Shown here: piece by piece, positions 45,892 through 55,739 of the stretch
Layout: every line of letters starts with the position of its first letter
Position numbering within the stretch: the first letter of the stretch is position 1
Position numbers and translations under genes: made by a program
The notes under the pieces: generated by a model
Seen by the model: only the letters and a program-made list of their open reading frames with translations
Database searches by the model: none
Told to the model about the DNA's origin: nothing
Source: Charina bottae
Taxonomy: Eukaryota > Chordata > Lepidosauria > Squamata > Charinaidae
Direction of reading: 5' to 3'
Assembly: GCA_023362775.1 (NCBI GenBank)
Contig: JALMGJ010000016.1
Location: 2,002,501-2,066,500, forward strand
DNA: 64,000 nt

Positions 45892-45942
<51 letters not shown>
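45788..45942. repeat. (CTTT)n and (TA)n microsatellites
   Basis: About ten CTTT units (45788-45828) and a pure TA run (45895-45941), separated by about 65 unique bases. Confidence 0.95.
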
Positions 45943-45944
<2 letters not shown>

Positions 45945-46154
45945 GCATTATTATTAGTCATAGTTTATTAATAGGGTAACTATTATGTTCTAGCCTTAAT
46001 AGGGTTTGAAAGGGTAGCCATTCTTTGCAGTTAGCATTCTCCAAATTTAATTTACATTTTGCGGTTTATTGTCAACTATTGAGAACTATAAATGGTTTCA
46101 GAAACATGTACAATCATAAATGATGGCTTGATTCAATATTAGTGATTCCATCAA

Positions 46155-46290
46155 GATTGTGAAGTAAGGCTGAGAGAGAGAGAGGGAAAAAGTGACTAGT
46201 CCAAAGTCATCCAGCTGGCTTCTATTACTAAGGAAGGGCTGGAACTTATGGTCTCCCAGTTTCTACTCTGGCATCTTAATCACTGGCTCT
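46155..46290 (-). mobile_element. tRNA-derived SINE fragment
   Basis: Contains GGCTGAGAGAGAGAG, AAAGTCATCCAGCTGGCTTC and CATCTTAATCACTGGCTC, a diverged copy of the SINE at 8018. The LINE-like end is missing. Confidence 0.6.
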
Positions 46291-46427
46291 ATTATATTTT
46301 TTGTAGAAAATCAGTAAAGATCATATAAGCTGCTTATATCAGATTAGGCTATTGGTCCAATACATACTGACTGGTTTTCTGATCTCTAGGATTTCAGAAA
46401 ATCATTTCCAGTACTACTTGGAGTTTA

Positions 46428-46741
46428 AGGTAAAGGTAAAGGTTTTCCCCTGCAGTCATGTCCAACTCTAGGGGCCGGTGCTCATCTCCGTTTCTTAGCC
46501 GAAGAGCCAGCACTGTCTGAAGACACTTCCTCAGTCATCTGGCCGGCATGACGCTCACAGAATGCTGTTACTTTCCCACCACCTATTTATCTACTTGCAT
46601 TTTGCATGCTTTCAAATTGCTAGGTTGGCAAGAGCTGGGGCGAGTGCGGGAGTTCACTCCGTCACACGGTGCTCGGGTCTCGAACCGCCGACCTTCCGAT
46701 CGACAAGCTTGGCATCTTAACCACTGAGCCATCATGCCCCT
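46428..46741 (-). mobile_element. Sauria-type SINE, 11 bp duplication
   Basis: The tail is at the left (complement of CCTTTACCTT and of ACATGACTGCAGGGG) and the tRNA-like head at the right (B box complement GGTCTCGAACC near 46676, A box near 46720). A perfect duplication cttggagttta flanks it (46417-46427 and 46742-46752). It is the same family as 7485-7802. Confidence 0.92.
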
Positions 46742-46979
46742 CTTGGAGTTTACTTGGTTTGAAATTAAAATCATTTAGTGCAAAGTATCCACTTTGCCAC
46801 TGATGTATGACTTTCACCATGAGAATATTGCTGTGCTACAGGGAACCTGTGCCTGATGGAGAGAACACTGAATAGCACAGAGCAGCCAAGTCTTGGTCCT
46901 GGGGTTAAAAATTCTTTACACTATCCCCTTCAAGTATGGGTATCAATATCCTCAGAATAGACACTATTATACCATACAC

Positions 46980-46994
46980 AATAGATAGATAGAT

Positions 46995-47037
<43 letters not shown>

Positions 47038-47112
47038 GATAGATAGATAGATAGATGATAGATAGATAGATGATAGATACTGTAGATGATAGATAGATGA
47101 TAGATAGATACT
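46980..47112. repeat. (GATA)n array at a LINE 3' end
   Basis: GATA units, with GATGATA variants, abut the 3' end of the minus-strand LINE, whose last bases (AATAAAGTATCTATCTATC) grade into the array. Confidence 0.95.
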
Positions 47113-47248
47113 TTATTTGGTCATTGACCAATAAAATACATAAAACAGAGTTATCCCCTAATATCAGTAACTGTTAAGAACCATTTGTAGGCAAAGCTTA
47201 CACAAAACGTAGCAGAATTTTGCCTACTTTCAGATAGATACATTTATC

Positions 47249-50200
47249 TTAGTTGTTTAACAGAAAATGTAAGTAAAAATTGTCAGAATGTCCCGGGAAT
47301 TTAAACAAAAGGGGGGTAATCAGCTGGTGGCGAATGTCCCTATAAAACTGACAATACAAGAGAACATGAGCCGTGGTCTCTACAGCACCCATGTCACAGG
47401 GGCAAAGACGAGTTTCACATGGGATTTTCTTATATTTCTCCTCCAAAACAGCTGTAGGGGGGGCATTCAACCGGGTGAGTGATAGGGCTCTCCTAAATTT
47501 GGGAACTGTGATGTAATATAGATATGGAGCTGGTTTGGACAATAAGATTTGATTGTTGGCAAATATATTACAAGTAAAAGCAGCAATTTCTGTTTGGCCT
47601 TCTGTATCTAAGATCCTTTGCCTTAGAAGTGATCTGGCTTGGTCTGACTCTAAGGTTAAGATGGCATCACTGCAGAAACCATAGAGGCTCAGTCTCTTTT
47701 GGATAGCTGTTTCCGAAGAAGATTTAAAATTATCTACCAGTATTAGATGGGTCAGTCCACTGGGATTGTGAAGTAATTTTAACAAGTAGGTAAAGATTTT
47801 TATCTGGAGGTTAGATTCAAGTTTACTAACTCTGGCTTCCCATTGAAGTATAGCATTTGGAACACAGCGGGTAACCTGGAAGATATTTCTTAGAAATTTT
47901 GTTTGGATTCTTCCTAAGGCAGTCATGTTGTTATATGGTCCCAATTGACCCCCATATAGCAGTTGTGCTTGGGCTTTAGCTGCAAACAACTTAATTGCAG
48001 CAGGGATAAACTGTGCTCCTCTGGTAAAGTAATACATTTGGATAACTGATGCAGATCTCTGTGCATTATGAGTTACATAGTCCAGGTGGGCATTTCTGCT
48101 TCCTGTAGCTTGAAAAACTATCCCAAGATATCTAAATATCTTAACCTGCTCAATGGGCTGCTCACCTAATTCCAGTTTCTCTGCTTTGGGTGTTTGGAGA
48201 AAGTAAGTATCTTAGTTTTGGTGTAATTTATTATTAATTCCTCCTCAGTACAGTAATGCATAAGTGATCTCAAGGCTCTTTTGAGGCCAATAGAAGTTAA
48301 TGACAGAATTCCTGCATCATTGGCACAGAGTAATAAATTGACATGTCTTTGGGCAAATTTAGGGGGATGAAAAGTGGAGTTACTTAAATGAAGGACCAAT
48401 GCGTTTATATAATAGTTGAATAAAACTGGAACCAATACACATCCCTGTCTGACTCCCCTCCCTACAGGTATTTCCTTTATGACATGTCCATGGTTACTGC
48501 ACCTGACTTTCAATCTTGTATTCTCGTGTATTTTAATGAGCAGCAAGAGTAGACGTTTGTCAATTGTGGAATTTTTCAGTTTATACCACAGTTTGGATCT
48601 AGATACTGTGTCAAAATCTGACCTAAAGTCAATAAATGCTGCATAAAGGGATTGTCCTGATTTGTGGGTATACTTTTCTACTAAATGTTGCAGCACCAAA
48701 GCATGGTCTACCGTTGATTGTCCCACTCTAAATCCAGTGTGTTCATCCATCAGAATGTCTTCAGATTCAAGCCAATCATTTAGTTTCTCCTGGAGATGTT
48801 TAGCATACATTTTGCTGATCTGACTTAACAAAGTAATTGGGCGGTGGTTAGCTGGATCGTCTCTCCTGCCCTTCTTACGTATATATTGGTATTATAATAG
48901 CCAAGCCCCAATCCTTTGTTATCATGGCTGAATGGTCTATTGCAGTGAAAAGCGAGGCTAGCTGTGGGATCCACCATTCCAAATTATTTTTTATTACTTC
49001 ATACATAATAAAGTCTGACATACTTCTGATCTCTGAGCACGAGACTGGGGACCAATGGGGAAGGGAGGTCACATCAAACTGCAACTCTGCCAGGGAATTC
49101 TCTGCTTGACCATATAGGGTAACAAAATGGTGTTCCCATATACTGGCTGGCATATATGGCAAAGAGCTATAAATATTTTTAAAGAAAGAAGGGGATACCA
49201 GCCTCGAAAAGATAGCAGGGTTTTTTGCACTGGCAGCCAGGATACCCTCATGGCATTCTGCTTTTTTTTTTGACAGATTAACTGTTTATACTGTTTTTTC
49301 AATGTCATTAACTCAGAAGTTGTACAAGAGCCAGGATTCTCTTTATATAATTTAAAATGGCGGTTTAGAGAATTCCAAGCTTCATGACATTCATGGTCGA
49401 ACCAGGCATGACATATTCTTGGATCATGCCTAACTGTAACAGACTGGGGGGCTGTTAACAATGATTGAAATAATTTGGTCAAGTTATTAAAATTAGTCAG
49501 TATGGTGTCATCTGACTTACCATCCACTATTGCTGAGTAAAGGGACTTGGCTGGTTCCCTACTAATTGAGTTAGTAACTATTGCTGCTTGCTGAGGTGTC
49601 CATTTAGCACAAATGGGACAAAGGTCATCAGCCACTGATGCAGTGTGGCAAGAAGGTAGAAACAATCTATCAGAGATTTTTAGGCACAGAGTAACGGAGA
49701 AATTGTCACTTTCAGGTTGACTGACAATTACAAACTTACATAGATAGGGGATTAAACTCTGAGAGATCCCAGCATAGTCTAACAGGGAAGGCTTGGTGCC
49801 AGCCCAGTGGGTATACTCTGCTGGGTAGTCATCACTAGTAGACCTATTTAAAATTACCAAATTCAGCTTTGTGAAAGTTCAAACAAGGCAGAGACCTCTA
49901 TAGTCACTGTATATGTCCTTAGATTGGCGGCATAGAATAGGGGGTGTTATTACAGAGGGTAAAGGTTGGTGATGAAATTTGGCAAAAAGTGATTAGTCAT
50001 TTGCTCCAATTGTGTTAAAATTGCCAGCCAATATTAAATATGCTGCAGGGAAAGCCACTATTAGATCTTCCACATAGGTATCTATTTTATCCCATACATG
50101 TCTTATCTGTGAATGTATACCCAGAGGTGGGATGTACACATTAATCAAAAGGAGTTGACTCCTATTGAATTGAAGCAGAACTGCCAATGGATGCTGGTCT

Positions 50201-50481
50201 AGTCGTTGTAGACTAGTTATCTGACCCTGCAGTGAGGTAGATGTTAAGATTCCTAAGCCCCCGCAAAGCCTCCCATGACCTGCACCAGGCACAGCTTCCA
50301 GTGTGGTTGTCTTAAACCCCTCAGCTAACAATTCACCTGCATGCCAGGTTTCCTGGGAAAAAAACTACATCATAGCTGGATACACAGTATATTCCAGAAA
50401 CGATGGATCTCTACTCCTGGATTTCCACCCTGCAATATTCCAGGAAATGAGAGACAAGGGGTAATATTTGTTAAATGTCAT
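47249..50481 (-). pseudogene. LINE ORF2: endonuclease, reverse transcriptase, CCHC
   Basis: The start ATG (50479-50481) overlaps the ORF1 stop in an ATGA. The endonuclease follows: SLISWNIAGW, SQETW, NVYIPPLG, then LAGNFN (from GDFN) and a degraded SDH motif near 49700. Reverse transcriptase: HTGFRVGQSTVDHALVL, FIDFRSDFDTVSRSKLW, GRGVRQGCVLVPVLFNYYIN, and the active site as LLCANDAGIL instead of a YADD-type box. The C-terminal region (48037-47249) includes LYGGQLG and a zinc-like motif CPCDMGAVETTAHVLLYC. Several stops and frameshifts (near 50364, 49860, 48850, 48170 and others) inactivate it. It would nick target DNA and copy the LINE RNA in place. Confidence 0.85.
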
Positions 50482-50968
50482 TCAGTTTGACTGGACAAAA
50501 GTATTGCTGTAGACACTTCCTGGGAAGCACTGGGGGGATTATACCCCGTGACTCCTGCGCTGCAAACTGCAGGACTGAAACAGCTGATATTGGGTGTCCA
50601 GGTTCCCTTTAGTGAGACTGAGTTAGACTGTGAGTTAGAATCCTGTGAATGCTGGTCTGCAATCTCTGTAGTTTGTGGGGCTGAGTTTACATCTCCCAGT
50701 GGTATGTTTAAATCTTTAGTGGTGCAATCTAGTTGTCTGTCCAATTCCCTGTCTTCTGGGGTTGTTGGAGTAGAGCTCATATTAATACTGCTTTTGCAGC
50801 CTTCTGCATGGGGCACAGAGACCAAATCAATTAATGGTATTCCATTCTCCACTAAGGGGGAGTAATTTGTGCCGACGATTGGAGACACAAGATCTATAAG
50901 TGGTTCAGCTGTAGCAATTGTGCTCAGTAAAGTTGTCTTCAGTTTTTCTAGCTTGTGTAGAATATTAT
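50478..50968 (-). pseudogene. LINE ORF1, C-terminal part
   Basis: The minus frame from the copia junction (ILHKLEKLKTTLLSTI) to the stop at 50478 is open for about 160 codons. It is Ser/Thr/Gln-rich and has no recognised domain. It continues in frame with the part on the other side of the copia insertion (NEQNN at 59126-59140). The stop TGA is shared with the ORF2 start. Confidence 0.7.
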
Positions 50969-51411
50969 TGTTGGGGTTTGTATATACCCAGGAATTTACA
51001 GTTAGATAAATTATACTGGAGAGGCTTGATATCTAGGTGAGAGGGGAATTATTCTGCAAGTCACCCAATTAGCAGCCATTGTTGTAGGGATGATGTGGCA
51101 GTGTATGACTCATACTACAGGTGCTATCATTTAGCTGGGTGTGGCAGATGATGAGAGTGACCTATAATATGATTGGTCAGTTTATGTATATAAGCAGAGG
51201 AGTCTGGTTGTATTCTCTCTTCTCGTTTGCTGTAACTACTCATCGCTGTATCATTTGTTACCCGTGTGGATGTATTCTGTAATACGTATGTATATATAGT
51301 AAATAGGATATTTTATCTAATCTCTGCTTTAGTGTCTATTTACTGCATAGAATGTGAATCACTGGTGTCTTGGAAAATAAAGCAGGCCGCTCCACCACAC
51401 GCACTCTGACA
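50969..51411 (+). mobile_element. 5' LTR of copia element 2
   Basis: 443 bp, TGTTGG...CTGACA. The 5 bp duplication attat stands at 50964-50968 and, beyond the 3' LTR, at 59126-59130. A TATA-type motif, GTATATAAGC, lies near 51186-51195 and probably sets the start of transcription. About 13 differences from the 3' LTR were counted by eye. Confidence 0.93.
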
Positions 51412-51427
51412 GGTTATGGGCCCAGCA
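51412..51427 (+). promoter_or_regulatory. Primer binding site, initiator tRNA-Met half
   Basis: GGTTATGGGCCCAGCA starts directly after the LTR and is complementary over 16 bases to the anticodon arm of initiator tRNA-Met, ending in its loop. Drosophila copia is primed by a cleaved 5' half of the same tRNA. Confidence 0.88.
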
Positions 51428-51637
51428 GTGGAACGTGTGCAGCTGGCATGCTGGCACGGCTGTGATGACTTTGGAAGCCTATCCAGGAGTCGTTTGGATA
51501 TTTGGGGCGAGTTTGGAGCTTTTGCAGGTTCCGTGCCTGGCTGTGTATTTTTCCTAGGCCTGTTTGCAGATGAAGGACGTTCTGATAAAGTCTGTGCTAT
51601 TTATTCATCGGTGTCTGCCCGGGATGAGCTAAGGAGG

Positions 51638-52345
51638 ATGAGCACAGTGAAAATGCAGCCTACAGTTGGAGGTGTTTTTCCTCTGGAAAGGCTGAATGAC
51701 TCCAATTACTTTTCGTGGGCGTACAAGATGGAAATGTTTCTTTGCCGGGAAGGTGTTTGGAAGATTGCACTTGACCCGCCACGTGAGTTGGATGATGAGG
51801 AAGTTGTTCTACAGAACGAGAAAGCATTGGCAAGCATAATTTTATGTTTGGAGGACAGACAATTATGTTACGTTAGAGATCTCCAGTTAGCCAGTGGGTG
51901 TTGGGAAGCTTTAAGAAATGTTTACCTTAGAAGCACACTGTTATGCAAAGTTATGTTGACAAGGAAGCTTTATCATGCTAGATTACATGAAAATGAAAGT
52001 ATTCTTGAACATTTTCATTATATGACTGGTTTGTTCCTTCAATTATCACAGAGAGATATGCAATTCTCAGAAGTGCATAAAGTTTATGTAATTCTCAGTT
52101 CTCTTAATGAAACATGGGATAATTTAGCTACCAGTTTCGGGTCTATATCTGAGAGGGATTTGACAGTAAATTATTTAACTGGGAGACATCTGGAGGAGGA
52201 ACAAAGGAGAAAAAGTTATAACGTAATTAAGCCAAAGCAAAGCAGTATGTCTGTTAAGGAATGTTATTCTTGTAACACTGATAATGTTTTATCTGTGAAA
52301 TGCTGTTTTCGCTGTCAGTCTGATAAGCATTTGCAGAAAGACTGA
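51638..52345 (+). pseudogene. copia element 2 gag
   Basis: The ATG at 51638 (MSTVKMQPTVGG) precedes the conserved copia gag start, LERLNDSNYFSWAYKMEMFL. The region then reads GCWEALRNVYLRSTLLCKVMLTRKLYHARL, SILEHFHYMTGLFLQL and VILSSLNETWDN, in the usual order of the UBN2/Retrotran_gag2 family, and ends in a zinc knuckle CFRCQSDKHLQKD whose last Cys codon has become TGA. The frame is open upstream to an ATG at 51416 inside the primer site, giving an optional 74-residue extension. Confidence 0.9.
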
Positions 52346-52706
52346 TAAAAGGAAACCAAAAGTCAAGCCAAGGATTTCCAAGCAACGAAGTGCTGTCCAG
52401 CTGTTGGTGATTACTTCTACAGGATGGAATTTAAAGGAGCCGTGGCTTCTTGACAGCAGAGCAAGCCAAAACATTGCAAATCATAGGCAGATGTTTAAAA
52501 GGTTTACGCAGGCTGAACGGGATCATGTTAGCCTGGCAAATGGGAGTGTTGCATCTGTTACTGGCAAAGGGTTTGTGTATGTACCAAGTTTAAATATTGA
52601 ATTATCTATGCTATGTGTACCAGACTTAGAGTATAACATCATAAGTGTTTCTCAGTTGGATTAACAGGGATATGATGTAAAGTTTGGTAAGGGTGAATGC
52701 ATTGTT
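52346..52706 (+). pseudogene. copia element 2 protease
   Basis: An aspartic protease fold: PWLLDSRASQNIA (active site Asp-Ser-Arg instead of Asp-Ser-Gly, near 52450) and YVPSLNIELSMLCVPDLEYNIISVSQL (52580-52660). A TAA at 52662 follows VSQLD where the frame should continue into GYDVKFGKG. The frame differs from that of gag. Confidence 0.85.
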
Positions 52707-53470
52707 ATGAAGGATAATCATGTCTGTGGTAAGGGTGTATTACAGAACAGTTTATATGTAATGGTGAAACCCAGGACAGAACTAACCCATGATGTAGCCA
52801 TGATCAACAAACCAACCCATGATTCATGTGAACATTTGTGGCATAGAAGGTTGGGGCATCCAAGTTTCAAAGTGGTTGAAAAGATGTCTGAAGCAAGTTC
52901 TGGAATGGATTTGAAACCATGCCAAGCTTATCTGGATTGCATGGCATGTAAGGTTGCAAAGTCAAAGGTGTATCCTGTAAGCAAATTTAGTGATAGAAAG
53001 TCACATAAATGTTTTGAATTAGTTCACACTGACCTAATTGGCCCATTATCAGCCACAATAGGTGGTGCTAAATATGTTTTAGTCATTGTGGATGATTTCA
53101 CCAGATTTGGGTTCTGTTACCTATTGAAAGCTAAAAGCCAAACATTTCATAAGTTCAGAAATTGGGTGCACTTTGTGGAACGTAGATATAGCACAAAGGT
53201 GTGTAGTTTGCAAACTGACTGGGGCACTGAGTTTATGAGTGGCAGTTTTCAGCAATGGCTCAGTAGGAGGGGCATTGCGCACAGGAGAACCAATCCACAT
53301 AGTTCAGCTGAGAATGGTGTAGCGGAACGAAGGAATTTAGCATTACAGACAGTAAAGGATTCATTATTAGCTGACTCAGGGTTATCTAGAGGATACTGGG
53401 GAGAGGCTTTACTGACTGCTAATTATTTAATTAACAGGTTATGGAGTGTGTCTGTAAATCATATTATATT
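52707..53470 (+). pseudogene. copia element 2 integrase
   Basis: A zinc-binding domain (LWHRRLGHPS, then CQAYLDCMACKVAKSK) is followed by the catalytic core with all three acidic residues: HTDLIGPLS, LQTDWGTEF and NGVAERRN. YWGEALLTANYLINR follows. The frame then shifts near 53450, and the C-terminal part (YYILYGKKPSLANLKVFGC, VFVGYEPGTKGYR-like) continues in another frame to about 53660. It would insert the cDNA into the genome. Confidence 0.92.
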
Positions 53471-55440
53471 TTGTATGGCAAGAAGCCATCATTAGCTAAT
53501 TTGAAGGTGTTTGGGTGCACTGCCTATGTTCACTTGCATAAGGGGGTATGTAGGAAAGGGCAGGTAAAAGCACAGAAGATGACGTTTGTGGGGTATGAGC
53601 CAGGAACCAAGGGATATAGGTTCACTGATGGCAGGAGACTTGTTATTTCTAGATCAGCAAGTTTTAGTGAGCACAGCAATTGGCTGAAGTTACACGGAGG
53701 GAGTGAGGTTTTTCTTCTTGGTCAGGGACAGGTTGAGCTATCAAAGCGACAAGGGTCCAATGATGTGATTAAGAAGGAAGGGGAAGTAACTACTAGTGTG
53801 CCAATGATGCAGGAGGCTACTGTTTTGCGCAGATCTGAAAGAGTTAACAAGGGCATACCACCTCAGCGTTACACACCAGGTGATGTTAAAGTGTGTTTTA
53901 TTAATTATGAACCTCGTAGTTATGAGGAGGTATTGGAGTTGCCACCACAAGAGCAGAAGAAGTGGAAAGCTTCTATGGATGTGGAAATCAATGCCATTAA
54001 TTCCCATAAGGTGTTTAAATCTACCAGGCTGCCTGAGGGGCATAGGGCAGTAGGGTGTAGGTGGGTTTATAAGAAGAAGACCTTAGTCAATGTTGATATT
54101 CAGTATAAGGCTAGGCTTGTAGCGCAAGGGTTTTCCCAGGTTAAGAATCAGACTTATGATGAGGTTTTTGCACCAACGCTAAGAGGGGAGACATTTAGGT
54201 TTGCCTTAGCTATCGCAGCAGCTGGGAATTGTGTAGTGAACCATTATGATATAACCACAGCATATCTGCATGCTGATTTGAGGGAAGAAATCTATATGGC
54301 TGAAGCTCCAGGATATGAGTCTAATGATGCAGGTAGAGTGTACAAGCTGCAGAAAGCGTTGTATGGACTCAGGCAATCGGCACGTTGCTGGAATCTACAA
54401 TTAGATGGGGAATTGCAAAGACTGGGGTTCAAGTGTAGCAAGGCTGACCCATGTCTGTATGTAAAGCAATGTGATAATGATGAACAGGTGTTGCCTTTGA
54501 TTTTTGTAGAGGATTTGTGTCTTATAGCTAAAGATCAAAGCAGGGTAATTGAATTTACTGAAAAACTGAAGCAACAATTTGATGTTAAAGATCTGGGAGA
54601 GATTAGACATTACCTAGGCGTAGGTATTCAGAAGATTGATGGGGGATTCGTTCTAGAGCAGCGGAAGAAAATTGAACAACTGCTAAGAGAGAACAATATG
54701 GAACATTGCAAGGAGGTTCCTACCCCGATGACAACTGATTTTGTTAAGACAGAGGCTGGAGACGATGACCAAACATCATGTAATCAGGAACACTATCAAT
54801 CAATAATTGGAAGTTTATTGTATTTAGCACAATGGTCGCGTCCCGATATCGGGCATGCGGTAAATGTACTGAGTAGATATGTTACACAACCTACCCAGAA
54901 GCATTGGAAAGGTATTAAATGAGTGTTTAGGTATCTTAAGGGGACTATTAATTAATGTTTATTGATAAAACCTTGTAAACCATTGGAATTAAAATGCTAT
55001 GTAGATAGTCATTGGGGTAATGATGTACATGATAGAAAATCAATGACAGGATTGATAATTATGTTTGGTGAAACCTTGATGGGGTGGAGGTCTTGGAAAC
55101 AGAGTTCTGTCACAGTATCAACTGCAGAGGCAGAGTACGCTGCACTATCTGACCTATGTTCAGGGTTAATAAGGTATAGGCAATTGTAAATGGATTTAAA
55201 TATAACAATTAATGAACCTATATGTGTATATGACGACAGTGAATCGTGTATACAGATTGCATAGAATGATAGGATCAGAGGGAGGACCAAACATGTTGAT
55301 ATCAAGTATCACAATGTTAGGAATGCTGTGAAAGAATCTCTGATTAATTTGCAATATTGTCCATCAGAGAGTAATGTAGCAGATGTGATGACAAAGTCTC
55401 TAAGTATAGATAGACATAGGATGTGTATATCCAAAATGTG
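53471..55440 (+). pseudogene. copia element 2 reverse transcriptase and RNase H
   Basis: Reverse transcriptase: KWKASMDVEINAINSHKVF, CRWVYKKK, YKARLVAQGFSQ, YDEVFAPT, HYDITTAYLHADL, YKLQKALYGLRQSARCWN. The active-site box reads LIFVEDLCLI instead of YVDD. It continues to HYLGVGIQKIDGGFVLEQ and YQSIIGSLLYLAQWSRPDI. Stops occur at 54920 and near 54951. RNase H: LKCYVDSHWGNDVHDRKSMTG, STAEAEYAALSD, then after a stop ICVYDDSESCIQIA and TKHVDIKYHNVR. About four stops lie in the RNase H part. No envelope gene is present. Confidence 0.92.
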
Positions 55441-55486
55441 CATGTCTTCTATTCTGTATAAATGAAATGTAATATCTATTGTAAAT

Positions 55487-55494
55487 TGGAGGGG
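55487..55494 (+). promoter_or_regulatory. Polypurine tract of copia element 2
   Basis: GGAGGGG immediately before the TG of the 3' LTR; the expected primer for plus-strand DNA synthesis. Confidence 0.75.
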
Positions 55495-55739
55495 TGTTGG
55501 GGTTTGTGTATACCCAGGAATTTACAGTTAGATAAATTATACTGGAGAGGCTTGATATCTAGGTGAGAGGGGAATTATTCTGCAAGTCACACAATTAGCA
55601 GCCATTGTTGTAGGGATGATGTGGCAGTGTATGGCTCATACTACAGTTCCTATCATTTAGCTGGGTGTGGCAGATGATGAGAGAGACCTATAATGTGATG
55701 GGTCAGTTTATGTATATAAGCAGAGGAGTCTGGTTGTAT

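Noticed and set aside
46980..47112. CRISPR-like spacing of GATA blocks
   Set aside because: Tetranucleotide microsatellite in a vertebrate context; there are no unique spacers.
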